Assembly: GCF_019599465.1 (NCBI RefSeq)
Contig: NZ_RKLR01000019.1
Span: 1 to 53,381 of the forward strand
Reading direction: 5' to 3'
Length of the DNA stretch: 53,381 bases
Source of the DNA: Haloarcula rubra
Lineage (GTDB): Archaea; Halobacteriota; Halobacteria; Halobacteriales; Haloarculaceae
Positions 27,011-34,720 of the stretch are shown here, piece by piece. Every line of letters begins with the position of its first letter. Position 1 is the stretch's first letter. The notes below the pieces were generated by a model. It was not told where the DNA came from and did not search any database. It was given only the letters and a program-made list of their open reading frames with translations. The position numbers were made by a program, and so were the translations under genes.

Positions 27011-27838
27011 ATGCTCGCATACACGGTCTACTCCGAGGCCGGCGGCGTCGGCAAGACGACGCTCGCCGCGTCGCTCGCGACGGCGCACGCCGACCACGGT
27101 CGCGACGTCCTCACCATCGACCTTGACCCACAGCAGGGCTCGTTGACGTACCTGCTGGGCGTCGATGCTCCTCGCAACGACGGCGATGCTGACAACATCG
27201 GCCGGCACCTCATCGACCGGCCGCTCGGCGAGTTCGACGAGCTCGTCCACGACACGGGCTACGGCTTCGACCTCATACCCAACCACGACATGCTGGAAAA
27301 CCTGCCTAGCCTGCTCTCTCGAGCGGAGGAGATGGCCGAGGACCTCGGCGAGTACTTCTCGCCGAACGAACGCCTCCTGGAGGTCCTCATCGACGCCGAC
27401 GTGATGACTGACTACGACACGCTGATCGTCGACCCGCCGGCGACCGCGGGCCCGCACCTCTACAACGCGATCCACGCGACGCGGTCGCTAGTCGTGCCGG
27501 TCGAGCCGACGGGCAAGGGGATGCAGTCCGTCGAGGGCCTCGAGGACGTCGTCCTCAACCTGAGCGACTCGCTCGATATCGACGTCGGCGTGCTGGCGGT
27601 GATCCCGAACGGCATCGGCTCGACGAGCGACCAGCAGAAGTACCTCGAGCGCATCCGCGACCTCGGGTTCGACGCGCCAGTCGCCATCGCTGACCGGTCG
27701 TCACTCTTCGAGGGGTGCTGGGACCAGCAGTACCCGCCGGCGTACTACACGCAGGAGGTCCGGGCGGCGTACGACTATGAGGAGGCGACGCTCGCCGAGC
27801 TGGATGAGCTCGCGACGCACATCGAGGAGGTGGCGTAG
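27011..27838 (+). CDS. parA: ParA-family partition ATPase (275 aa)
   Basis: Walker A is SEAGGVGKTT (residues 8-17); A' is IDLDPQQGS (36-44); Walker B is YDTLIVDPP (135-143). These motifs and the length define a ParA/MinD-type ATPase that segregates plasmids by binding nucleoid DNA. The usual signature lysine in KGGxGKT is Ala10 here, a change I believe is common in haloarchaeal ParA relatives. Start ATG at 27011 is leaderless, with iterons upstream. The next gene starts directly after the stop. A par system suggests low-copy episomal maintenance of a prophage state. Confidence 0.92.
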   Translation: MLAYTVYSEAGGVGKTTLAASLATAHADHGRDVLTIDLDPQQGSLTYLLGVDAPRNDGDADNIGRHLIDRPLGEFDELVHDTGYGFDLIPNHDMLENLPSLLSRAEEMAEDLGEYFSPNERLLEVLIDADVMTDYDTLIVDPPATAGPHLYNAIHATRSLVVPVEPTGKGMQSVEGLEDVVLNLSDSLDIDVGVLAVIPNGIGSTSDQQKYLERIRDLGFDAPVAIADRSSLFEGCWDQQYPPAYYTQEVRAAYDYEEATLAELDELATHIEEVA

Positions 27839-28249
27839 ATGGGCAACGGCATGAAGTCGGGCTCCGGCGAGGATCCGTTCGCCGACGTCGACGCCGGTGA
27901 CGGCGATGGCGAATCCGAAGACGAGGCCGACACAGTGAACGAGGCCCAACACGACGAGACCAGCGTCGACGACGGCGACGAGAACAGCGGAAACAGTGGT
28001 GTGTCCTCGTCGGGCTATCCGTGGCTGTTCACCCGCAACAACGCCAAGGACGGCCGCGAGATGGTCCAGTTCTTCCTCCAGCAAGACACTCAGCAGCTAG
28101 AGAGTCAGGCACAGGCCGACCTCGAGTCGCTGGTCGGCGAGGAACCACTCGTCCTGGACATCCGCGAGGCCGCCTACCAGGTCGCGCTTGATCAGCACCT
28201 TGACGACGTCGCCGACCAGCTACGCGAGTGGGGCTACGACGCCGAGTGA
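27839..28249 (+). CDS. ParA partner protein, probable centromere-binding adaptor (136 aa)
   Basis: It starts immediately after parA. The first about 58 residues are very acidic and disordered (GDGDGESEDEADTVNEAQHD); the folded part (YPWLFTRNNAKDGREMVQFF, LVLDIREAAYQVALDQHLDD, VADQLREWGYD) resembles a family found directly after parA on haloarchaeal replicons (from memory). It probably binds the iterons and activates ParA, but the fold is not a recognised RHH or HTH. Confidence 0.75.
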   Translation: MGNGMKSGSGEDPFADVDAGDGDGESEDEADTVNEAQHDETSVDDGDENSGNSGVSSSGYPWLFTRNNAKDGREMVQFFLQQDTQQLESQAQADLESLVGEEPLVLDIREAAYQVALDQHLDDVADQLREWGYDAE

Positions 28250-28253
28250 TCGA

Positions 28254-28418
28254 TTATTCTACTCGGCCCGGAAAACAGTCTTCGCAGGGCTCGTAGTCGG
28301 ACTGTGCAAGCTCGTCTTCGTCCAAATACTCGTTTGGAGACTTGTGGCCAACCATCTGGAGAATGGAACAGTCGCCATCAGGGTCGTGGTACAAATCGCG
28401 CGAGAGGGTAACTTTCAT
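28254..28418 (-). CDS. Small zinc-knuckle protein (54 aa)
   Basis: ATG at 28416-28418 opens MKVTLSRDLYHDPDGDCSIL, QMVGHKSPNEYLDEDELAQS, DYEPCEDCFPGRVE; TAA at 28254-28256. CEDC plus an upstream C/H may hold zinc. A TATA box TTTAAA lies 27 nt upstream on the minus strand, so the transcript is likely leaderless. It converges with the par operon at a 4-bp distance. Confidence 0.75.
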   Translation of the reverse strand: MKVTLSRDLYHDPDGDCSILQMVGHKSPNEYLDEDELAQSDYEPCEDCFPGRVE

Positions 28419-28442
28419 GCTCAGAATGCGGCAGCGATTTCA

Positions 28443-28449
28443 TTTAAAT
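28443..28449 (-). promoter_or_regulatory. TATA element of the 54-aa gene
   Basis: TTTAAAT within an AT-rich island, about 27 nt ahead of the ATG at 28418 on the minus strand, is a close match to the haloarchaeal TATA consensus. Confidence 0.6.
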
Positions 28450-28672
28450 TTGGGGGAGCGTTCCAACTCTGTATAGCGCTATACGCTATATCGAACCCGA
28501 CGCCCCGGCGTTTCGAGTGTTTCTCTGACGGCGCAACCCCACACTTCGAGTGCGAAAACCACCATACAGCGACGGGATACAGCGGAAACGTGGTGTCAGT
28601 TACACAAATACTGATTGTTATCTGGGGGGATGGGGGCAGTGAGACAGCGCTGCCGCTGGTCGTCGACGAGTC
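28450..28672. other. Non-coding region between par and IR5
   Basis: No reliable gene was found. It contains the perfect palindrome GTATAGCGCTATAC (28471-28484) followed by CGCTATAT, and TTCGAGTG twice (around 28515 and 28546). A plus-strand open frame crosses it, but without a credible start. AT-rich, palindromic sequence between converging units could be a replication origin or a regulatory node. Confidence 0.45.
28471..28484. repeat. 14-bp perfect palindrome
   Basis: GTATAGCGCTATAC reads the same on both strands and is followed by a further GCTATA, so overlapping half-sites are present. It lies upstream of the promoter of the 54-aa minus-strand gene (28 bp further out) and could be its operator. 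Confidence 0.65.
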
Positions 28673-28713
28673 TTAACCAACGCACGACCGCCAGTAGTCT
28701 CGATGTAGGTTAA
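28673..28713. repeat. Dispersed inverted repeat IR5, degenerate copy
   Basis: TTAACCAACG (28673-28682), 21 nt, TGTAGGTTAA (28704-28713). Two positions in the left arm and two in the right arm differ from the consensus, yet the 21-nt spacing is kept; the outer change (C to T, G to A) is compensated, so symmetry at the ends is preserved. It lies 25 bp from IR4. Confidence 0.75.
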
Positions 28714-28738
28714 GAAACAGCGGAACTACTGGGGTCCG

Positions 28739-28779
28739 CTAACCAACACGGCCGCCGTACCGGCGCCGATGTTGGTTAG
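28739..28779. repeat. Dispersed inverted repeat IR4 (10-21-10)
   Basis: CTAACCAACA (28739-28748), 21 nt, TGTTGGTTAG (28770-28779), with an additional outer G...C pair. It lies 9 bp beyond the end of the last tail-module gene (28789). IR4 and IR5 form a tandem pair in the space between converging transcription units. Confidence 0.86.
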
Positions 28780-28788
28780 CCACTCGGG

Positions 28789-29271
28789 TTACTGCGGGAG
28801 GATGCCGTCCGCCGTCTTCGACGAGTCGATATCGAGCAGTGCCCACGCTTTCTCGATGCCGGGTTGGGGCTGCCAGTCAACGCCGGCGTAGTGATCACGC
28901 GGCCGCACCCACGGGTTGAGCTCGTAGTGGGCCGACACGCCGATGCCCTCCTCGTGAGACCACAGTCTGAAGTGATACTGATACTCGCTCCAGAAGCCGT
29001 CCGGACGCAACGCGTACGACCCACGCTCGTAGGCCCGGCCCTGCGAGGTCTCGTGGTACTTCAGCGTGGCCGTGTTGACGGGATAGACGTCGTCCATCGC
29101 AAGCAACTCGTAGCGGACGTCGTCGACGTCGGCGTCCCGAACGACGCCGGCGAAACACCGAGTCTGCAGGGGCTTTGAGAACATGACGTCCCGACCGAAC
29201 AGGCGGCGCTCGTTGCGCTCCAGCGGCGGGAGAGCGATGCGTCTGAACGTGATGAGGTCTGGCCAGATCAT
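28789..29271 (-). CDS. Hypothetical protein at the end of the tail module (160 aa)
   Basis: Starts MIWPDLITFRRIALPPLERN (ATG 29269-29271) and consists mainly of beta strands with aromatic residues (YERGSYALRPDGFWSEYQYH; GIGVSAHYELNPWVRPRDHY). It could be a virion or adsorption-related protein because of its location, but a plus-strand gene separates it from the tail genes, so it needs its own promoter. No family was recognised. Confidence 0.7.
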   Translation of the reverse strand: MIWPDLITFRRIALPPLERNERRLFGRDVMFSKPLQTRCFAGVVRDADVDDVRYELLAMDDVYPVNTATLKYHETSQGRAYERGSYALRPDGFWSEYQYHFRLWSHEEGIGVSAHYELNPWVRPRDHYAGVDWQPQPGIEKAWALLDIDSSKTADGILPQ

Positions 29272-29360
29272 GGTTACAGCTCGAAAACGGGGGGTGCGAC
29301 GCCGCGCTGCCTGGCGCCGTCGCCGATGCAGTCTTGACGACGGCCGGCGGATCACCGTCC

Positions 29361-29612
29361 ATGGATCTCCGGGCCCGCAAGGCGGATGGGTGGACGACCG
29401 TCGCGTTCGACGACGTCGAGAAAATCGAGGTCGTGACCGGCAAGACCGACGACCACCTGACACTCACCCTCATCGGCCATCGCGAGGACGCACCGAACGT
29501 CCTCGAGACCGGCATCCTCGACGTCGATCGTGAGGACGAGTCTCTCCTCGCGAACGATATCCCACGAACGGACGACGGCACGAGCTGGGTGATCGACCGA
29601 CTCCGCTCCTAA
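29361..29612 (+). CDS. Orphan plus-strand gene inside the tail region (83 aa)
   Basis: ATG at 29361 opens MDLRARKADGWTTVAFDDVE, KIEVVTGKTDDHLTLTLIGH; strands alternate as in a PH-like or small beta-barrel fold and the protein ends DDGTSWVIDRLRS. It runs against all its neighbours and its stop abuts the tail-hub stop with no spacer. It has the position of a moron gene. The function is unknown. Confidence 0.68.
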   Translation: MDLRARKADGWTTVAFDDVEKIEVVTGKTDDHLTLTLIGHREDAPNVLETGILDVDREDESLLANDIPRTDDGTSWVIDRLRS

Positions 29613-32354
29613 TCAGACGATCTTGCTGACGGCCTGCAACTGCGACCGGATGTCTTGCAGAGCGTCACTGATGGTCGACCGACTGCCCAGCAACACGGTC
29701 GGCGAGCCGGTGGACTGCTGGATGTCCCGTAACTCCACGGCCTCGCCGGCCGTCGGCAGGTCCGGGATCGTGAGCGTCTCGACGATACTCACCGTCGGCG
29801 GCAACTCGTCCAGCGTCGCCTCGGCTTCGACCAGTGGCTCGTCGACGACGCGATAGAGATAGAGCGCTGCCTGCTCACACCCCCGACTCGACGGCAGCGA
29901 GGGCACGTCCCGCACCAGCGTCTTCGGACTCGAGGGAGCGTCCGGCGCCGTATAACTGCCCGAGACCTTCCAGTTGTAGTCGACGAGCAACGACTCGCCG
30001 TCGCTGATCGCCCCGCCGGAGAGGGCGACCAACTCGCCGGGCAGCCGATTGAACTCGTAATCTTCACCCTCGACGTAGACCGTCCCATCCGTCGCTGCGA
30101 CACGACCCGATCCCTCGACGACGGGGCTGTTGTCGAGCGCGACGGCGTTGCCGACGTCCGCCGTCACTGACTCCTCTTGGACGGACTTGCTCTGGCCCTT
30201 GATGACGATCTTGTCGTAGCTGCCGGAGTTGATCTTCGCCGTCTCGTAGTCGATGAGATCGGCGTCCGTCTCTTGCACACGCTGGCCGGGCTGGGTCCAC
30301 TGGACGCGCAACCCGCCGATGGACTCGTCCCACGTCAGCGCGAAGATTGAATCCGAGAAGGTCGCGATGTTTTGCAGCGCCTCGAGAGCCTGCTCGTCGT
30401 ACGTCTTGTTGATGAGCAACGGCGTGTCGTCGAGGTCGGCATACAGGTCGTAGAGGTCGACCTCGTGGGCTTGCTTGCGACCGGCCGGTGACGTCGACGG
30501 GTCAGTATCGAAGCCCGAGAGCCGGAAGCGAGCGCGGATCTGGGCCGTCGCAGATGTGAACGAGCCCGACACGGACGAGGAGTTGGCGGCCGTGAGCCAG
30601 TTCGACGCTTGATCGTTGCTTATCGCGACCTGCTGGTCGCCGCTCGTGTCGTTCCACGCCGACTGCAGTTCGCCGGCGACGACCGACAAGAACGTCGTCG
30701 CATCCTGCGTCTGGCGCTCGACGCCGTCGGGATGCAGGTCCGGCCCCTCGATGACGCCGTTACTGACGTTCTCTGTGAAGCCTGGCGTGTAGCGGTTGTC
30801 GTAGAACGCGACACAGTCGATGTTGAATCCTGGCTCGTCGGCGGTGCCCTGCTCAGTGACCTTGGCCGTCACCTCGTGATCGCCTGCCGACAGCGTGCTG
30901 ATGTTGTCCGCGCCAACCGAGGTGTGCCACACCAGTCCGTTGGTGTCGACGTTGCGCGGATACGCGCCGACTTCGTTGCCGTCGACGAACAGCGTCACAC
31001 CGTGCGAGAGGTTGTTGCTGTCGAGGTCGCCGTAGAACTCCACGCGCATCGCGACGCCGACCTGGTCGGCCGGGATTGCGTGCTCGGTGGTGAACGTGTG
31101 GCTGACCTCCGGATGCGTGTTGTTGAGCTCGTACTCGGTGATGTTGAGCATCGTCTCGTTGCTCGCGACGTCGCCGGGGGTCGACAGTTCCGAGTTGATG
31201 ATGAGCTGTGTGTCGGCGTTCTCGGCCTCAACGAACCACGCCGTCTGGTCCGAGGTCAGCTTGCCATTTTCGACCAGTGTCGGGTCCGTCGACGGAACGC
31301 TCGCCAACCGGTCCTGCCACTCACTCGTCGAGTCGGCCGACTGCATTCGGTTGTCGGTCGTCACGGTCGACTGCGGGTCGTCGACGTTGCGAGCCAGTCC
31401 CGTTTGGTCGACGAGACTTCGGACGGCGACGGGCACCTCCTCCTCGACGTACTCGGCCTGGACGCGCTCTTTGAGAGCGTCGCCGCCGTTGCCCTCGAGG
31501 ATGACGCGGTCGGGCCGCTCGCGCACGTTCTGAAGTTTCGTGATCGGCAAGCGCTTGCCCTCGTACCAGACGCGCATGGGCTGTTCCTCCAGTTGATCGG
31601 AGCGCAGCCAGTGGTCGGATTTGGGGACAGGAATGCGGATCTCTGGAAGGGCGTTCACCTTGTGGGGAAACTCGACGCCGTCGGCCAAGACCTGGGGCGT
31701 GAGCGGCGCCGCTGCGTTGGGGTGATCGATCTCGACGTGCCATCCGGTGGCGGGGACGCGGCGCTGCTGGACGCCGGCGCTGGTCGTGGTCGTGCTGACC
31801 GTGTTGGAGTAGGCGTCGGTGTCCTCTGTGTAGGCGTAGATGCGGTAGCGATACTCCCGCTCGGGTTGGGCGGTGTCGTCGGTGTAGGACGTCGTATTCG
31901 GCGCCAGGTCGTCCAGTGTTCGCCACGGCCCCCAGCCCGTGTCGTACTGTTTCGCGCGCTGGATCTCGAACCCGTCCTCGTTGTCCGAGTTGTCAGTCCA
32001 GGAGAGATCGACCGACGTTGTCGTGACGGCGTCGACGGAGAGCGAGGAGGCGCCGGGGAACTTCGTCGTGATCGACGTCGGCGTCGTCCACGCGCCATCG
32101 ACGTGCTCGGTCTGCGTGCGGATGCGGACTTCGTACGCTTCGCCGTCTTCGAGGCCAGTGATGGTCGCACTGGAGGCAGTGTCGTCGACGGTCGGGCCGG
32201 CGAGCCACGTCGACGACGTCGTCTCGCGATACTGGACAGCGTACTCGCCGTAGTTGATGACGTCCGTCCAGTCGACGGCGATCTCGTCCTCGACGCCGTT
32301 ACCGAGGTCGGGCTGTGCGACGTCCGGGAGATCGGTGGTGAACTGGACCGGCAT
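29613..32354 (-). CDS. Tail hub/baseplate-like protein with fibronectin type III repeats (913 aa)
   Basis: Residues about 25-200 carry two FnIII repeats (WTDVINYGEYAVQYRETTSS ... YEVRIRTQTEHVDG; VDLSWTDNSDNEDGFEIQRA ... YRYRIYAYTEDTD). The following part (VEIDHPNAAAPLTPQVLADG, MRVWYEGKRLPITKLQNVRE, LVDQTGLARNV) has the layout of tail-hub proteins that close the tail tip. A middle jelly-roll-like region (TFTTEHAIPADQVGVAMRVE, GVTLFVDGNEVGAYPRN) may bind glycans. The C-terminus VEETLTIPDLP-like segment and helix (SDALQDIRSQLQAVSKIV) end it. It overlaps the adhesin gene by 1 nt. It probably forms the tail tip and part of host recognition. Confidence 0.8.
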   Translation of the reverse strand: MPVQFTTDLPDVAQPDLGNGVEDEIAVDWTDVINYGEYAVQYRETTSSTWLAGPTVDDTASSATITGLEDGEAYEVRIRTQTEHVDGAWTTPTSITTKFPGASSLSVDAVTTTSVDLSWTDNSDNEDGFEIQRAKQYDTGWGPWRTLDDLAPNTTSYTDDTAQPEREYRYRIYAYTEDTDAYSNTVSTTTTSAGVQQRRVPATGWHVEIDHPNAAAPLTPQVLADGVEFPHKVNALPEIRIPVPKSDHWLRSDQLEEQPMRVWYEGKRLPITKLQNVRERPDRVILEGNGGDALKERVQAEYVEEEVPVAVRSLVDQTGLARNVDDPQSTVTTDNRMQSADSTSEWQDRLASVPSTDPTLVENGKLTSDQTAWFVEAENADTQLIINSELSTPGDVASNETMLNITEYELNNTHPEVSHTFTTEHAIPADQVGVAMRVEFYGDLDSNNLSHGVTLFVDGNEVGAYPRNVDTNGLVWHTSVGADNISTLSAGDHEVTAKVTEQGTADEPGFNIDCVAFYDNRYTPGFTENVSNGVIEGPDLHPDGVERQTQDATTFLSVVAGELQSAWNDTSGDQQVAISNDQASNWLTAANSSSVSGSFTSATAQIRARFRLSGFDTDPSTSPAGRKQAHEVDLYDLYADLDDTPLLINKTYDEQALEALQNIATFSDSIFALTWDESIGGLRVQWTQPGQRVQETDADLIDYETAKINSGSYDKIVIKGQSKSVQEESVTADVGNAVALDNSPVVEGSGRVAATDGTVYVEGEDYEFNRLPGELVALSGGAISDGESLLVDYNWKVSGSYTAPDAPSSPKTLVRDVPSLPSSRGCEQAALYLYRVVDEPLVEAEATLDELPPTVSIVETLTIPDLPTAGEAVELRDIQQSTGSPTVLLGSRSTISDALQDIRSQLQAVSKIV

Positions 32355-34720
32355 CAGCTGTCCTCCGTTTGGGTGTGCTCAGTGTTCGCGACAACGCGAG
32401 CATCGTACTCTTCGCCGTTCCGCAGGCCGGTGATGGTCTCGGTCTCTGTCGTCCGCGAGACCGTCGCGAAGGTCGTCCACGACCCCACGTCGGTCGGCCT
32501 GTACTGGACCAGCGTGTCGCCGTAGTCGTGGTTGGCCGTCCACGAGAGGTCGACCGAGTCGGCGGTGACGTTCGACGCCGCGAGGTCGGTCGGAGCGGGC
32601 AGTAACGTGACAGCGGTGGCCGTCACTTCGTCGGCGAACCACGACGTGGACTGAGACCCGTTGCGGTACTGGACGACATACGTCTCGTTGCCCGCGATGT
32701 AGTCCTGCCCGTCGGACAGCCCGCTGAACGTGTAGCTGGTCGCGGTCGGCCCCAGCGCTGCCTCGTAGCTGGTGCCGTTCTCGGCCAGCCCGATGCGCAT
32801 GTCCTGATAATCAGCGAACGCCGCGTTGTTCGTCCACGTCGCCGTGATTTCGTCTTCGACGCTGGTGTCCAGCGACCAGTCCGTCGGCGCTGCTGGGGTC
32901 GTGTACTCGTGCAGGATGTCGCTCACGACTACCCGGTCGACGGCGAAGAAGTCGCCGGAGAACATCCCGTCGTCGGTTGTCGTCCCGACGCGGATGCGGT
33001 TGTCAGTAGACAGATACGAGTCGGGGACGCGCGCGGAGACTTCGAACCAGCCCTGTTCGTTGTGCTCCCAGTAGATCCGCGCTATGTCGTCCTGCCACGC
33101 GGAGCCATCGTACCACGAGATGCCGAAGTTCTCGGTGGCGTTATCCAGCGACCCGACCGCGAACGCGCACTTGACGAACACGTCGCTCTCGCCGGAGAGG
33201 TCGCCGAGGTCCTTCTGCAGCCACGTCCCTTCGGTGTCGTCCTCGCCGGTACCGGCCCAGTAGTACGACCCCTCGTCGGGGCCGCTGATGCCGGTGTCCG
33301 AGTGGCTGCCGCCCTGCACTTGCGCACTTCCGTTGTCGTTGTTGACCGCGTCCCACGCCGACGTGTCACCGCTCTCGAAGTCGTCGCTGAAGAAGACGTT
33401 GCCGTCGTTGCCGTAATCGGCGTAGACCCACGCACTGGTCTTACCGTCCGGCCCCTCAGACCGGACCCGAAACTGATACCGAGCGTCGCTGTCCAGCCCG
33501 ATGGTCTCGCCGCTGTCTTTGGGATTCCCGCCGAGCGCGTTCCACGACCCGTACCCGCTACCGCTGTCTTTCCGGTACTGGCCGTTGACCTCCGTGACGG
33601 TGTCGCTTGTCGTGGTCCAGTTGATGGCCGCCGTTGTCGCATCAGGCCGGCTAACACTCGGATTGTGCGGCGGGACCGGTGTCGTGTGGACTGTGTCGCT
33701 CTGGACCCACGTCGTGGACCCGGCGTCGTTGACGGCCCGAACGCGGAACTTAAACGACGAGTCGATGCCGACCTGTCGGCCGTAGGTGGTGTCCGACGCC
33801 GGGCCGTAGCTGTAGGTCCCGTCGCTCGTCGGGTCCGACGGACCGCCCGCTGGGTCCTCCCACGACGCGCCGTCGCGCATGATCTCCACGTCGAAGTGGT
33901 CGACCGGGCCGCCGGATGTGTCCTCGTCGAACGAGAGGTCAACCTGATCGTCCGCGACGTAGGTCGCATCGACGTTGTTCGGTGGCTCCGCCGGCTCCGT
34001 GTAGCTGATGACGACCTCGCCGTCGCCAGTGGACGCGCCGCCGACGGTCGCCTCTAACTGGGTGCCGCCGGGCACGCCACCATCGCCACCGGCCCCGCCA
34101 GCCGCCTCGTTGCCGTCCGCCTCGCCGGCGGTCCCAGCGTTGAGCCCCCCACCGCCGGCGCCGCTGATCGCGAATACGTCAGTGCCCTCGTACACGTCGG
34201 CATCGCCGCCTTGAAACCCGCTGGCCGCGCCGCCGTCGCCACCGGCCGTGAAATCGACGTCCTGCGCGTCCGGGGCCTGCCCGCCGCCGCCGGTCCCATC
34301 GCTCTCTTCTTCGACACCTTCAGATCGGACGAGGCCGTCAACGCCGCCGCCGCCAGCGATGATAGCGATGTCATCGGTCGTGCTACCGCCCTGCCGGACG
34401 TCCGACGAGCCACCGGCCCCGTAGTTGGTCCCGAAGGTGTCCGGATCGTTTTCGTACTCGGCGTAGGCCCCGCTACCGCCGTTCGGCCAGCCGCCAGAAT
34501 TGTCACCACTTCCTCCCATCTCGCCGACGTAGATATACAGCGTCTCGCCCGGCGAGACGGAGAGTTCGCCCCTGACGTAGCCCCCATCTCCACCCTGTGG
34601 CTGGTCCACGTCGTATGTCCCGGACGACCCGCCGTAGCACTCGATTTCGACGGTCTGGATCCCATCAGGAACGGTCCACGTCTGCTCACTGCCCGTGTAC
34701 GAAAACGTCTCCGTCGGCAT
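32354..34720 (-). CDS. Tail adhesin: glycine-rich N-terminus, FnIII repeats, jelly-roll domain (788 aa)
   Basis: Starts MPTETFSYTGSEQTWTVPDG. The first about 240 residues are glycine-rich with runs such as GGGGVDG and GAGGGGLNAGTAGEADGNEA, like Gly-rich adhesin domains of phage tail tips. Several FnIII modules follow (ending TVHTTPVPPHNP; YQFRVRSEGPDG; LLPAPTDLAASNVTADSVDL). A lectin-like sandwich lies at about residues 440-600 (FFSDDFESGDTSAWDAVNND; VFVKCAFAVGSLDNATENFG; RIYWEHNEQGWFEVSARVPD). This composition suits attachment to the host surface layer. FnIII modules are shared with the hub protein next to it. Confidence 0.82.
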   Translation of the reverse strand: MPTETFSYTGSEQTWTVPDGIQTVEIECYGGSSGTYDVDQPQGGDGGYVRGELSVSPGETLYIYVGEMGGSGDNSGGWPNGGSGAYAEYENDPDTFGTNYGAGGSSDVRQGGSTTDDIAIIAGGGGVDGLVRSEGVEEESDGTGGGGQAPDAQDVDFTAGGDGGAASGFQGGDADVYEGTDVFAISGAGGGGLNAGTAGEADGNEAAGGAGGDGGVPGGTQLEATVGGASTGDGEVVISYTEPAEPPNNVDATYVADDQVDLSFDEDTSGGPVDHFDVEIMRDGASWEDPAGGPSDPTSDGTYSYGPASDTTYGRQVGIDSSFKFRVRAVNDAGSTTWVQSDTVHTTPVPPHNPSVSRPDATTAAINWTTTSDTVTEVNGQYRKDSGSGYGSWNALGGNPKDSGETIGLDSDARYQFRVRSEGPDGKTSAWVYADYGNDGNVFFSDDFESGDTSAWDAVNNDNGSAQVQGGSHSDTGISGPDEGSYYWAGTGEDDTEGTWLQKDLGDLSGESDVFVKCAFAVGSLDNATENFGISWYDGSAWQDDIARIYWEHNEQGWFEVSARVPDSYLSTDNRIRVGTTTDDGMFSGDFFAVDRVVVSDILHEYTTPAAPTDWSLDTSVEDEITATWTNNAAFADYQDMRIGLAENGTSYEAALGPTATSYTFSGLSDGQDYIAGNETYVVQYRNGSQSTSWFADEVTATAVTLLPAPTDLAASNVTADSVDLSWTANHDYGDTLVQYRPTDVGSWTTFATVSRTTETETITGLRNGEEYDARVVANTEHTQTEDS

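Noticed and set aside
28188-28676. 162-codon plus-strand frame after the par operon
   Set aside because: It begins inside the ParA-partner gene and lacks a credible start; the central part overlaps a well-supported minus-strand gene (28254-28418). A short Cys/His-containing stretch near 28510-28560 could be a gene remnant but is not convincing.
30609-32525. 638-codon plus-strand open frame over the tail hub
   Set aside because: The minus strand encodes recognisable FnIII repeats; the antisense frame is Arg/Val/Asp-rich without domains, typical of codon-bias shadows.
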